Part shown: in pieces, positions 1 through 8,492 of the stretch
Position numbering within the stretch: position 1 is the stretch's first letter
How the letters are laid out: each line of letters begins with the position of its first letter
Assembly (NCBI GenBank): GCA_910580105.1
Contig: CAJTWN010000020.1
Span: 1-22,391, forward strand
Direction of reading: 5' to 3'
DNA: 22,391 nt
From: an uncultured Clostridia bacterium
GTDB lineage: Bacteria > Bacillota > Clostridia > Monoglobales > Monoglobaceae
Translations under genes and position numbers: made by a program
Notes under the pieces: generated by a model
What the model saw: the letters and a program-made list of their open reading frames with translations, nothing else
Told to the model about the DNA's origin: nothing
Database searches by the model: none

Positions 1-2
1 CA

Positions 3-46
3 GAGCCTTATAGGCTCATATGAAAAACCGCCGGCTTAGCCGGCGG
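3..46. terminator. Tandem hairpins at left edge, possible terminator
   Basis: Two adjacent hairpins are visible: GAGCC-TTATA-GGCTC (3-17) and CCGCCGGC-TTA-GCCGGCGG (28-46). The second is a GC-rich 8-bp stem with A5 on its left, so a T5 tract follows it on the minus strand; on the plus strand it is followed only by a T-rich stretch. It could end a gene lying left of the window or be a repeat element. No gene inside the window obviously uses it. Confidence 0.4.
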
Positions 47-522
47 ATATTTATTGGTTGGCGCTTTTCCCTTGCGTAAAGCACAGGTAGCAGCTGTGGT
101 GGGTAAAATACTTTCGTATATTATCTATTCAGATAAATTTATGAAGCGGGAAAAAAGTTGAGTTTTTAGAATCAAAAAAGTGAAACCATAAAAATTTGGA
201 AAAATAAAATGGCGTCTGTTAGTAGCATTATATTGGTTGCGGTGCTAAGGATGTCATATTAATATTTCTGTGCCGCCTTTGAGGTGGTGGGTAAGTAATG
301 CTCTTTATAGGCGCTGGGCAAACCATCAGTGAACTGGTACTTATGATCGGGCACCGCAGTTTATTGGACAGAAAAGATACGAGAGAGAGAAAAGGAAAGA
401 AAAGTGGAAGGACAGAGGTGCAGAATGTAAAAGAAGGCGTGGAAAAAGGTTTAATATTTACTGGCCTTGCTTTCATTTGCTGATAATGTAATCAAATTGT
501 AAGAAGTGAAGTATAAAAAATT
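47..522. other. Gene-free stretch left of the esterase
   Basis: About 475 bases without a convincing gene. The short open frames here (about 61 and 82 codons on opposite strands) lack ribosome sites and family character. From 361 on the sequence is markedly purine-rich. The only structure I can point to is a small hairpin TTATCT-attc-AGATAA (120-135) and the nested pairings described as a candidate RNA at 236-360. Confidence 0.5.
236..360 (+). ncRNA. Candidate structured RNA, unassigned
   Basis: Nested complementarity is visible. TGCGGTGC (238-245) pairs with GCACCGCA (351-358), with G-U extensions at both ends. Inside it, CCGCCT-TTG-AGGTGG (273-287) forms a hairpin, and TAAGTA (292-297) pairs with TACTTA (338-343). 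Together these suggest a multi-branch fold of about 120 nt. I checked by eye for SRP RNA, 6S RNA, tmRNA, T-box, TPP, c-di-GMP, ZTP and fluoride signatures and found none. Pairings of this length can arise by chance in a 500-nt gap, so this is a weak call. Confidence 0.2.
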
Positions 523-531
523 TGATATACT
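523..531 (+). promoter_or_regulatory. Possible extended -10 promoter of the esterase gene
   Basis: TGATATACT reads as an extended -10 (TGn plus TATACT), about 46 nt before the preferred ATG at 577. No good -35 box is seen 16-18 bp upstream, which is tolerated for extended -10 promoters. A TATAAT at 552-557 sits too close to the ribosome site to serve this gene. Confidence 0.3.
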
Positions 532-576
532 TGTTGTAAAGAAAAATGAATTATAATGGAAAGAAGGTTGAACGGA

Positions 577-1413
577 ATGATTATGAAAACAATAGAACTA
601 AATGTGCCCTATGAGAAGATGGACATTGTTCCGCCAACGAAAAAGGCGGAATTGACTTGTTATTTGCTGGACAAAGAACCGAGAAACAGTACAATGATGA
701 AAAAGCGGCCGGCGGTGGTGGTTTGTCCCGGCGGCGCCTACTACTTTGTTTCTCCTCCGGAAGGTGAGCCGATTGCACTCAAATATGCTGCAGCCGGATT
801 TCATGTATTCGTACTTAATTATTCGGTTGATCCCACCGGCTGGCCTGCACAGGCGGTTGAGGCTTCTATGGCGGTTTCTTATGTGCGCAGTATTGCTGAT
901 GAATATGGAATTGATAAGGAAAAGGTCTTTATTTGCGGTTTTTCAGCCGGCGGCCATCTGGCGGCATCCCTTTGCTTGTATTGGAACCATCCGCTTATCC
1001 GGGAGCTGTCCGGGGCAAAAGATCGGGAAAACCGTCCGGATGGTATGATTTTGGGGTATCCGGTTATTTCGGGTGAAGATGCGATTACCCACAAAGATAC
1101 CCGCAGAACCTTTGTGGGCGGCAGGTCAGAAAATCAGCTGTTGTTCAGTCTGGAAAAGAATGTACACCCGGACGTTCCCCCGGCGTTCATCTGGCATACT
1201 TATACGGATGCGGCGGTACCCGTTCAGAATTCACTGCGTTTTGCAGATGCTTTGCTTACAAATAATGTGAATTGTGAACTGCATATTTATCCTGAAGGAC
1301 GGCATGGCTTGTCTCTTTCGAATTATATTGTTGCCGGCGACGAGGAAGGAAAAATTTCTGCGGTTGAGAACTGGATGGATATGTCTATTCGCTGGATATT
1401 GGAGCAGAAATAG
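577..1413 (+). CDS. Alpha/beta hydrolase, acetyl-esterase-like
   Basis: A 278-residue cytoplasmic alpha/beta-hydrolase of the BD-FAE/Axe1-like esterase group, expected to hydrolyse carboxyl (often acetyl) esters on small or carbohydrate substrates. The nucleophile elbow GFSAGGH carries Ser123. The oxyanion-hole region is CPGGAYY, replacing the HGG of hormone-sensitive-lipase relatives. Asp211 (in YTDAAVP) and His243 (in GRHGLSL) complete a convincing triad, and the length is normal for the family. No signal peptide is seen. An in-frame ATG exists at 556, but AAGAAGG at 561-567 lies 9 nt before ATG 577, so 577 is preferred (583 is also possible). It is transcribed alone and ends in the bidirectional terminator at 1521-1620. 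Substrate is inferred from family only; deacetylation of xylan- or mucin-derived sugars is plausible given the nearby polysaccharide-lyase operon. Confidence 0.85.
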   Translation: MIMKTIELNVPYEKMDIVPPTKKAELTCYLLDKEPRNSTMMKKRPAVVVCPGGAYYFVSPPEGEPIALKYAAAGFHVFVLNYSVDPTGWPAQAVEASMAVSYVRSIADEYGIDKEKVFICGFSAGGHLAASLCLYWNHPLIRELSGAKDRENRPDGMILGYPVISGEDAITHKDTRRTFVGGRSENQLLFSLEKNVHPDVPPAFIWHTYTDAAVPVQNSLRFADALLTNNVNCELHIYPEGRHGLSLSNYIVAGDEEGKISAVENWMDMSIRWILEQK

Positions 1414-1520
1414 ATGAATATGCCGGTGTGTATCTGGATGGATTTTTATGGTTAAATTATATATTTTCTAAAGAGGACAGTGATATTCAAAGCCAAACAA
1501 AACGGCTGTCATAGGATATG

Positions 1521-1620
1521 AAAAAAGACGGATGAGGAGCTGAATCATGAACCGACCGCCTAGTCGTTAGATTTTGGTCTGACTTTTGGGGGCAGTTCAT
1601 TTTCCTGTCCGTCTTTTTTT
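1521..1620. terminator. Bidirectional terminator with long internal loop
   Basis: Outer arms AAAAAAGACGGA (1521-1532) and TCCGTCTTTTTT (1608-1619) are perfectly complementary and give a T tract on both strands. The stem can extend inward through AGGA/TCCT (1535-1538/1603-1606) and ATGAAC/GTTCAT (1547-1552/1595-1600). It lies between the convergent esterase (+) and MATE (-) genes, as expected for a shared terminator. The roughly 75-nt interior is long for a simple terminator. Confidence 0.65.
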
Positions 1621-1746
1621 ATAATATGTAAATACTTTTTGTGAAGTTATATCTTGTTTCTTTGTAATATGTTTTTTGTCAGGGGATTCTTTTTCAAAAA
1701 AAGAATTTAATGTTTTTCTCTGGTGTCAATGCTGTCTGTCTTTGGG

Positions 1747-3081
1747 TCAGGCATAGTGGTATGTTTTTCGCTTTATGAGAAGAAATATACCGGTAACAAG
1801 AAAGGCGGCACTTTCTGCCACAACAACGGCCCACCATATGCCGTCCAGGCCAAAAATTATTGGCATCATCAGGATGGCGAACACCTCAAAAACAAAGGTC
1901 CTTAAAAAAGCAATGGCTGCGGAAATTTTTCCATTGTTCAGTGCTGTGAAAAAACCGGAGCCAAAAATACTGAAACCGGAAAGCAGGAAGGTCACGGCAA
2001 AAACTTGGAACGCGTGAACGGTCATATCGTATAAATCCTGGTCGTATCCAACAAACACTTTCGTAAGCGGCCCGGCGGTTGTGATGACGGAAACTACCAT
2101 TATAATACCTGCCGCCAGCATGATGTGCGTACTTTTTTTAAACATGTTTTTCAGTTCGGTATGATTTTGTGCGCCGTACTGATAACTGATGATCGGCGCA
2201 CTGCCCATTGTATATCCGTAAAATATGGCGGAAAAGACAAAACTTACATACATAATCACCCCATAAGCGGCAACGCCGTTTTCACCGGCAAATCGCATAA
2301 GCTGAAAATTATAAAGCATATTGATCAAAGAAGCGGCAAGATTGCTTACCATTTCTGAAGAGCCGTTGGTACAGACATTCAGCAGAACTTTCCAATACAG
2401 TTTTGTTTTTAATGTAAGCTGCAAGAGGCTGTCATTTTTTCTTGCAAAATACAGAATGGCAAGCAGTGCGCCGAAGATCTGGCTGATGGCTGTTGCAATG
2501 GCAGCGCCGAATAAACCCCATTGGAAGACTACAATCAACAGGGCATCCAGAACCATATTGGTTACCCCTGCAATCAAGGTTACCATAAGGCCAAGCTTTG
2601 GTTTTTCGGCGGTGATGAAAAAACTTTGAAAGGCCATTTGCAGCATTTGAAAGGGCAGTGCAAACATGAGCACACGCCCGTACAGGACACAATCCGCCAG
2701 CATTTCTCCTTCGGCTTGCAAAGCAATGGAAAGAGGCTGCATAACCGCAAAGCCAATTAAGCCAAAGATAAGACCGGTGGCAGCAAGGGCATAGACCATC
2801 GTAGAGAAGTATTTTTTTGCTTTTTCCCCTTCGTTTTCTCCAAGCGTTTTGCCTAGGATTGCAGAACCACCGGCGCCCGCCATTAAACCGATTGAGCCGA
2901 GAATGAACAGAACAGGCATAATCAGATTGATGGCGGCAAACGGGATTTTTCCAACAAAGTTTGAAACAAACAGTCCGTCAACCACACTGTATATAGAAGT
3001 AAAGATCATCATCGCTATAGAAGGCAGTACAAAGCGCAAAAGCTTTCGATAGGTGAAGTGTTCTGATAATTGAATCCGCAT
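1747..3081 (-). CDS. MATE-family multidrug efflux transporter
   Basis: A 444-residue polytopic membrane protein of the MATE (multidrug and toxic compound extrusion) family, closest in character to the MepA/NorM-like group that exports drugs or cations against Na+ or H+ gradients. Visible hallmarks are the N-terminal LLRFVLPSIAMMIFTSIYS helix, the VDGLFVSNFVG motif after TM1, the GAGGSAILGKTLGE motif and about 12 hydrophobic segments in two pseudo-repeated halves. The length is normal. The start is set by AGAAAGGA about 12 nt upstream, which overlaps the end of the marR gene; the two are separated by only 6 nt. It is therefore the second gene of a marR-MATE operon and is most likely repressed by its partner until a toxic ligand arrives. 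The substrate cannot be read from sequence. Confidence 0.95.
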   Translation of the reverse strand: MRIQLSEHFTYRKLLRFVLPSIAMMIFTSIYSVVDGLFVSNFVGKIPFAAINLIMPVLFILGSIGLMAGAGGSAILGKTLGENEGEKAKKYFSTMVYALAATGLIFGLIGFAVMQPLSIALQAEGEMLADCVLYGRVLMFALPFQMLQMAFQSFFITAEKPKLGLMVTLIAGVTNMVLDALLIVVFQWGLFGAAIATAISQIFGALLAILYFARKNDSLLQLTLKTKLYWKVLLNVCTNGSSEMVSNLAASLINMLYNFQLMRFAGENGVAAYGVIMYVSFVFSAIFYGYTMGSAPIISYQYGAQNHTELKNMFKKSTHIMLAAGIIMVVSVITTAGPLTKVFVGYDQDLYDMTVHAFQVFAVTFLLSGFSIFGSGFFTALNNGKISAAIAFLRTFVFEVFAILMMPIIFGLDGIWWAVVVAESAAFLVTGIFLLIKRKTYHYA

Positions 3082-3087
3082 GTTACA

Positions 3088-3534
3088 TTATGTCCTTTCT
3101 GATTGTTTATAAGTTTCATAGGCTGTACGCAGTTCATCGGCATATAGTTCAAGATCGGTAATAAAGGAAGAAGTTCCCTTATTCAAAACTGCGGTGATTG
3201 CCTTGCGTTCTATTTTATAGACAGTTTTCAGGGTTTGTTTTGCAAAGTTGCTTCCTTTCTCTGTCAGACAAATTTGCAGTTCCCGCTTGCGGCCGGGGAT
3301 TGCCTGCAGTGTGATATATCCGTCCGCCTCACATTCTTTAATCAATGTGTTAATTGTCGTTTTTGGTAACAGCCAATCGTTGCATATCTGTTTCTGGGTA
3401 TGCACTTCGTCATCGTCCAGTGCATAGAGCAGCCAAAATAGATTTTCTTTAAGTCCTGATAATTTTGCAATGCTCCAGTATATGCCATCAATTGCACATA
3501 AGTTTTTTCCGATCCGTATGGCCTGTTTTCGCAT
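3088..3534 (-). CDS. MarR-family transcriptional regulator
   Basis: A 148-residue winged-helix repressor of the MarR family. The helix-turn-helix (QKQICNDWLLPKTTINTLIKE) is followed by the wing PGRKRELQICLTEKG, a variant of the family's D-R-D-x-R...LT-x-x-G wing. Helices at both ends would form the dimer interface. The frame stays open to 3603, but GGGAGG at 3548-3543 sits 8-9 nt before ATG 3534, and the extra upstream codons would fall inside the promoter and operator, so 3534 is the start. It is first in an operon with the MATE transporter. A perfect 16-bp inverted repeat wrapped around its -10 box argues for autoregulation (inference from position). Ligand unknown. Confidence 0.92.
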   Translation of the reverse strand: MRKQAIRIGKNLCAIDGIYWSIAKLSGLKENLFWLLYALDDDEVHTQKQICNDWLLPKTTINTLIKECEADGYITLQAIPGRKRELQICLTEKGSNFAKQTLKTVYKIERKAITAVLNKGTSSFITDLELYADELRTAYETYKQSERT

Positions 3535-3555
3535 AAAAATACCCTCCCAATTTAT

Positions 3556-3597
3556 AAAATCCGAATTCGTACCAATTGTAATACGAATTCGGATTTT
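3556..3597. promoter_or_regulatory. Perfect inverted-repeat operator for the MarR regulator
   Basis: AAAATCCGAATTCGTA (3556-3571) and TACGAATTCGGATTTT (3582-3597) are exact reverse complements, separated by 10 nt. The centre holds the -10 box of the marR promoter, so a bound dimer or pair of dimers would occlude RNA polymerase. Each arm also contains its own CGAATTCG palindrome, suggesting two adjacent dimer sites. Binding by the adjacent MarR protein is inferred from position. Confidence 0.85.
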
Positions 3598-3603
3598 TGT
3601 CAA
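3575..3603 (-). promoter_or_regulatory. Sigma-A promoter of the marR-MATE operon
   Basis: On the minus strand TTGACA (3603-3598), a 17-bp spacer and TACAAT (3580-3575) form a near-consensus housekeeping promoter. Transcription should begin near 3568, leaving a leader of about 34 nt with the GGGAGG ribosome site. The spacer is one operator arm. Confidence 0.85.
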
Positions 3604-3897
3604 TAGAATACAGAAAGAAATGTTTCATAAAAATTTGATGGAATATAGCGCAGTTATTTGGGCGGATTTCCAATGTATTTTGTAGCATCGCTATTTTTTA
3701 TACAGAAGTCCGGCGGGTGAAAAAATAGGCGGAACATTGGGAAATGGGTTTTGTTGGAAATTTTTGTGGTTAGTCTCTATTGCACTAGGAAATAAAAGGG
3801 AAAAACGTTTGTTGTTTTGTAGATTTTTCGGGGATTTTGCGCAGCATAATGTAACAATGAAACCGGGTGTGAAATGAATGTATGAATCTGGCCTGGA
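3604..3897. other. Divergent intergenic region without a gene
   Basis: About 290 AT-rich bases between the divergent marR and surface-protein promoters. A short TAGC-ATC-GCTA stem followed by T6 (3683-3699) could be a very weak plus-strand terminator. I see no gene, riboswitch or repeat here. Confidence 0.5.
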
Positions 3898-3926
3898 TTG
3901 ACAAATTTGTATAAATGTTGTATAAT
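3898..3926 (+). promoter_or_regulatory. Perfect consensus promoter of the SLH operon
   Basis: TTGACA (3898-3903), a 17-bp spacer and TATAAT (3921-3926) match the sigma-A consensus exactly. Transcription should start near 3933, giving a leader of about 60 nt. A start codon called at TTG 3898 would be the -35 box itself and is not real. Confidence 0.9.
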
Positions 3927-3993
3927 TGCTATGTATACACACACTGGAATTGTACAAAATTCAAAAATTTATTATGAAGGAGAGAGGTATGCA

Positions 3994-6900
3994 ATGAACC
4001 ACACGATTCGAAAAAGAATGTTACTTTATGTGACAATCGTAAGCATGGTTGCGACCATGCTTATTCCCGTTGGTGCGGGAGCGGTAGGAGGGGACGCCCT
4101 GGATGTCCCGCTTTCCTATTTGAATGAAGAATATACGTTGAAAGGGGATGCCGCCCAGGGGGCAATTCCCGTCCCGGATGTATTTTTGAATACGGCCAGC
4201 GCTACCGTTACCCTGGACCAAAACACCAGAGTGACAGGATGGGCGGGCGATGCTGCTTGGAAAGAAGAAGACCGTAAGGGGAAAGACGATGCAGCATTCC
4301 ACTTTTCTCTGGCGCAGGAAGCAAGCGGCGCAGGGGATTTGGCTGCGACCATATTTGACTTAGGAAATAATGATGACACAAGAAAAAATATCATTGGGAA
4401 AACTTTATTAATCAGTATGGATGTTGCAACATCCAATGTGGATGAAAAAATTGCGACAAAGGGCATTTCTGCCGGGGTTTTCTATGATTCTCAGGGAAGT
4501 GCGACCTGGCCGATGCTGCTGAATTTCGATCCCAGCGGCGTGTTTGCTTTTGATACATATAAAACGACAACTGCGTATGAAGCGAACAAATGGTATAACA
4601 TGACTTTTGAGATTATGCAGGATTCGGATAAGTATAAGGCGTGGATTGATGGTGTACCTGTTGAGCGGGCGGATGGTTCTACGGAACTTTCTTTGGCGAA
4701 AAAAACAGGACAGACAACCGTGACAGGTTTTCGTGTGCTGAGAGGATTGATAAAGACCGTATCCGGACAGAAGGGTGATCTTTATATCGACAATGTCTAT
4801 GTTTCGGCGGGCGAGACCTATACACCTGAGCGATATAAGGCAAACAGCGATGCGGCTTCTTTGAGCTTCTATAAAGATATGGCCCTTTTAAATACCGATA
4901 TAAATGCGGTGACCGGCGATTTGACATTGCCTCAGCGGGGTGATCAGGGCAGTACCATTACCTGGGAAAGCTCTGATAATACGGTTATAGATGAAAATGG
5001 TACGGTTTATCGCGGCCCCATGGGGGATAAGGAAGCAACGCTGACTGCGACCATTAAGAATGGTGCCTGTGTCAATACCAAAACATTTGACCTTACAGTT
5101 GCTCAAAAAACGGAGGACCTGCCTCTTTTGGAAGAAGCGCTGAATGCGATTACCTTTGATACTATTAAAAATAATAATACTGCACAGGATCGGGTGATTT
5201 CTGCATTGAATCTGCCGGATAGCGGAGCGAATGGTGCGACGGTGGAATGGATTTCTTCCGATGAATCTGTCATTACGACAACGGGCGAAGTTACGCGGTA
5301 TGCGGAAACCAATAAAAAAGTGCGTCTTACTGCAATGGTTACTGTAGATGATAATACAGGGACAAAAGGGCTTGATTTGGTTGTTCCGGGGGATTATGTA
5401 ATCAATGATTCCTGTCAGAATTTTGACTATGTCAGTGACCAGTCAGCGAATATCGCTGCAGTGATGGAACCGGAATTTGGTTTTTATGGATTCCGTGTGA
5501 ACAATGCTGCTCCTCTTGAAGACCAATATATTACGTATCGGGTGAATCCGGGCGAATGTTTTAAAGTAAGCGCTATGATGAAAGGTGAACCACAGGACTT
5601 GACCTTCCAGACAGCTGATGCAGATGGTACATATATAAATTTCACCGATGTGACCCGTTCAGAGCCGATTGCATCCATGGCCAGCGGAAAAGATTGGTAT
5701 CAATATGATTATGTTTCCAATCAGCCCATTGCTGAAGGACAGGTGATGCTGAGAGTCAACATGGGAACACCGCTGAGTAATACGACAAGTTATATCACCG
5801 GTGTCAAATGCTATCCCGATGGAGAAATGACTATTGATGATATTAAGGGCACGAATGATTCCGCAGATGAAATTCTTACGGATTTGAACTTGTCTGTGCC
5901 TGGTGTAACTTTTTTAAGCAGTAATGAAAATGTGCTGCTGAACGACGGTACTGTTTTGCGTCCTGATGAGGACACTATGGTACAGTTGATCGCAGAAATT
6001 GAGAGTGCCGGTGTACAAACCAAAAAAATTTATACACTGAATATTAAGAATAAGGACTATGTCAATCCGGCAGACGACCTCGGTGACCGTGATGGATTTG
6101 ATGCGGAGTTTACAGATGATTTTGCAGATTTTTCAAATCTGTATGACAGTGCACCGCAAAACCCTGGTGGTTATGCCTTTGGTATTCGGCCCTGGACCGA
6201 TACCAGCCTGGGACTTACCCATGCAGTTTCTCAAAACCATGTTGGCAAAGACGGATGGATGACCTACAAAACAGAAGGTGATATTACCGGCTTTAAACTG
6301 GATGGTTATTTCAGCAAAAGAAATGGTGTTTTTGCTGAAGACATGATATTTGAAATTTCGCCGGACGGAAGTAATTGGACACGTTTGAGTTATGAAAACG
6401 GAGAAGTGGTTGCTTCGCCAAAGGAGCTGAAGGTTGGCGGATGGTATACGGCTTCGTTCAGCAGCTTCAGTATTCCGGCTGGTACCCGTTACCTGAAGGT
6501 GATCTTCGGTGACAATACGACGCATGGGCTTCGGTATGCGGTACTTTTGGAAAAGATTATGCTTTACAGCGAAGATGATATTACCCGTGCGGCAAAATCC
6601 CTTGACGCAGCAAATTATTGTCACGGAGAGCCGGCGGATGCAATCGTATCTGATATAGATTTACCGACCGCATATGATTATGGAACAACGGTGCGCTGGA
6701 CTGTTACCAAAGCGAAAGAAAGTGATCCGGATATTCTGTCTGAAACCGGTGAAATTTATCAGGATAATTTTATTGACTATAGTTATCCGGTAACATTGAC
6801 TGCTGAAATCAGTAAACGGGGTTTTACAAAGGCGAAGAAAACTTTCCCGCTCGTAATCAGAAAAGATACCCGTAATTTTAAAAATATAGATTACGTGATG

Positions 6901-8469
6901 TATGATCTGTCCAAGGTAGTATTTGAGGATTTCTGTGATCAGCCGAAGGAACATATTGTCGATGGGATACAGCTTCCGGAAAGTCCGGAAGGGGGAAGTA
7001 CCTTCTCTTGGTCAGCCACCAGCCCTGTGGCAAAGATTAATGCGGGTTTTGTGACCTTTACGCCGGATAATGGAAGTACAACGCCAATGAATTTAGTCTT
7101 GACTGCAAGTTATAATGGTACGACGGCAACAAAAGAGTTTCCGATTACTGTAATTCGTGGTTTTTCTGAAAATAAACTGCTGAAAAAGGATATGATAGAG
7201 GCTTCTTCCGGTACAGAGGTAAATCCGGTATTAAACCGGAGCTTCAAATCCTATTGGACGTCCGGTGAAGGGGATACGTCTCCTATTATCAATGTAACAT
7301 TTAAAGAGCCGCTTATCGTCAATGGCGGTCTTGTTGTGGAGCGCGGAAATAATCTTTCCGGCTTTAAACTGGAGGCTTCTATGGACGGCACAAATTGGCA
7401 AACGCTGTACAATGGAACATCTTCACAGCTTGGTGATATGAAACGTGAATTGTTCCTGTTTGAAGAAACAGAGGCGAAATATTTCAGATATACCTTCTAT
7501 AAATCGGCAGATGCCCTTGCGTCTCTGTATACACTGGAATTGTATAATGATATTTTCTCGGCAGAACAGGCAGTTGAAGATGCACTGCGTAAATTGTCTG
7601 TGCCCCGTTCAACCAAGGTGGATTTGAATCTTCCTGTATCGGCGGCAGGTAATGTAAGCATTTCCTGGCATTCCAGCAATCCGAATGTCATTGCAGATGA
7701 CGGAACGATTACAAAGTCTTCGGGTAAGAACCGCAGTGCGATCCTTACGGCAACTGCATCCTGTGAGAATATAAGCAAGAGCAGAACATTTGAACCTACA
7801 ACCGTTATCAATGATATAAATATCGGCGGCGGCGGAAGTTCCGGTGGCGGCGGTGGCGGCGGAAGCACCGGTGGAATAAGTATTACACCGATGCCGCCGG
7901 TGACTGCACCGACGAATGCACCGGTTGTATTTGGCGATGTTACAACGGGACACTGGGCATATGATTATATTTTTGGCCTGCAGAAACGCGGTGTTGTCAG
8001 TGCAGCAGAACAATTCCGCCCGGAAGACAGTGTAACCAGAGAAGAATTTTTGAAAATGCTGCTTCTCGGTGCAAATATTGAGATCGTGGAAGAAGGGGCA
8101 GATTTTGATGATGTAGCTCCGGACGCCTGGTATGCGGATTATATTGCCACAGCGAACAAAATGGGTATTGTATATGGTATGGGAGACGGAAACTTCGGTG
8201 TCGGCTATGCGGTCAGCAGAGAAGACATAGCAGTTATGGCTGCAAGAGTGTTGGAATTGCAGGGCAAGCTTACCGAAGAAGGTACCGTATTATCCTTCAA
8301 CGACAGTGATTTGATTTCAGATTATGCAAAAACAGCAGTTGAAAAATTGACACAGATGCAGATTCTGAACGGAAACGAAGATAACACATTTGCGCCTGCT
8401 GCCAATGCAACACGGGCAGAAGCGGCAAAAATTATCTGCGTGATGAGTGAAATCCTGTCACAGCAATAA
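3994..8469 (+). CDS. Large multidomain SLH surface protein with atrophied Ig repeats
   Basis: A 1491-residue secreted, wall-anchored protein. AAGGAGAGAGG (3977-3987) lies 6 nt before ATG 3994, which opens a signal peptide (MNHTIRKRMLLYV..., cleavage near GAGA-VGG). Approximate domains: LamG/concanavalin-like sandwich 53-272; six atrophied bacterial Ig repeats (aBig_2-like, with the recurring pattern LxLP...G.TV.W.SSD..VI...G.V) at 295-369, 373-465, 611-687, 863-957, 966-1054 and 1190-1270; two further beta-sandwich, probably carbohydrate-binding, regions at 467-610 and 696-860; an F5/8 type C (discoidin)-like domain 1058-1185; a glycine-rich linker 1279-1294; and three SLH domains 1313-1489 that bind pyruvylated wall polymer. 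No catalytic domain is evident, so a binding or adhesin role is inferred. It is the first gene of a three-gene surface operon. Domain edges are by eye. Confidence 0.9.
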   Translation: MNHTIRKRMLLYVTIVSMVATMLIPVGAGAVGGDALDVPLSYLNEEYTLKGDAAQGAIPVPDVFLNTASATVTLDQNTRVTGWAGDAAWKEEDRKGKDDAAFHFSLAQEASGAGDLAATIFDLGNNDDTRKNIIGKTLLISMDVATSNVDEKIATKGISAGVFYDSQGSATWPMLLNFDPSGVFAFDTYKTTTAYEANKWYNMTFEIMQDSDKYKAWIDGVPVERADGSTELSLAKKTGQTTVTGFRVLRGLIKTVSGQKGDLYIDNVYVSAGETYTPERYKANSDAASLSFYKDMALLNTDINAVTGDLTLPQRGDQGSTITWESSDNTVIDENGTVYRGPMGDKEATLTATIKNGACVNTKTFDLTVAQKTEDLPLLEEALNAITFDTIKNNNTAQDRVISALNLPDSGANGATVEWISSDESVITTTGEVTRYAETNKKVRLTAMVTVDDNTGTKGLDLVVPGDYVINDSCQNFDYVSDQSANIAAVMEPEFGFYGFRVNNAAPLEDQYITYRVNPGECFKVSAMMKGEPQDLTFQTADADGTYINFTDVTRSEPIASMASGKDWYQYDYVSNQPIAEGQVMLRVNMGTPLSNTTSYITGVKCYPDGEMTIDDIKGTNDSADEILTDLNLSVPGVTFLSSNENVLLNDGTVLRPDEDTMVQLIAEIESAGVQTKKIYTLNIKNKDYVNPADDLGDRDGFDAEFTDDFADFSNLYDSAPQNPGGYAFGIRPWTDTSLGLTHAVSQNHVGKDGWMTYKTEGDITGFKLDGYFSKRNGVFAEDMIFEISPDGSNWTRLSYENGEVVASPKELKVGGWYTASFSSFSIPAGTRYLKVIFGDNTTHGLRYAVLLEKIMLYSEDDITRAAKSLDAANYCHGEPADAIVSDIDLPTAYDYGTTVRWTVTKAKESDPDILSETGEIYQDNFIDYSYPVTLTAEISKRGFTKAKKTFPLVIRKDTRNFKNIDYVMYDLSKVVFEDFCDQPKEHIVDGIQLPESPEGGSTFSWSATSPVAKINAGFVTFTPDNGSTTPMNLVLTASYNGTTATKEFPITVIRGFSENKLLKKDMIEASSGTEVNPVLNRSFKSYWTSGEGDTSPIINVTFKEPLIVNGGLVVERGNNLSGFKLEASMDGTNWQTLYNGTSSQLGDMKRELFLFEETEAKYFRYTFYKSADALASLYTLELYNDIFSAEQAVEDALRKLSVPRSTKVDLNLPVSAAGNVSISWHSSNPNVIADDGTITKSSGKNRSAILTATASCENISKSRTFEPTTVINDINIGGGGSSGGGGGGGSTGGISITPMPPVTAPTNAPVVFGDVTTGHWAYDYIFGLQKRGVVSAAEQFRPEDSVTREEFLKMLLLGANIEIVEEGADFDDVAPDAWYADYIATANKMGIVYGMGDGNFGVGYAVSREDIAVMAARVLELQGKLTEEGTVLSFNDSDLISDYAKTAVEKLTQMQILNGNEDNTFAPAANATRAEAAKIICVMSEILSQQ

Positions 8470-8492
8470 AAGGAGAAGGGGGATAATTAACT

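Noticed and set aside
301..360. c-di-GMP-I riboswitch, suggested by GGGCAAACC
   Set aside because: The second conserved half (GACGCAAAGC and the tetraloop receptor) is missing, and the downstream gene is over 200 nt away.
228..483. Small open frames on both strands in the left gene-free stretch
   Set aside because: They have no ribosome sites, no protein-like composition and no neighbours to suggest a role.
552..557. TATAAT just before the esterase gene as its -10 box
   Set aside because: Transcription would begin around 563, inside the ribosome site, and no -35 box lies 16-18 bp upstream.
3898..3993. N-terminal extension of the first SLH protein from TTG 3898
   Set aside because: That TTG is the -35 box of the promoter; the ribosome site and signal peptide place the start at 3994.
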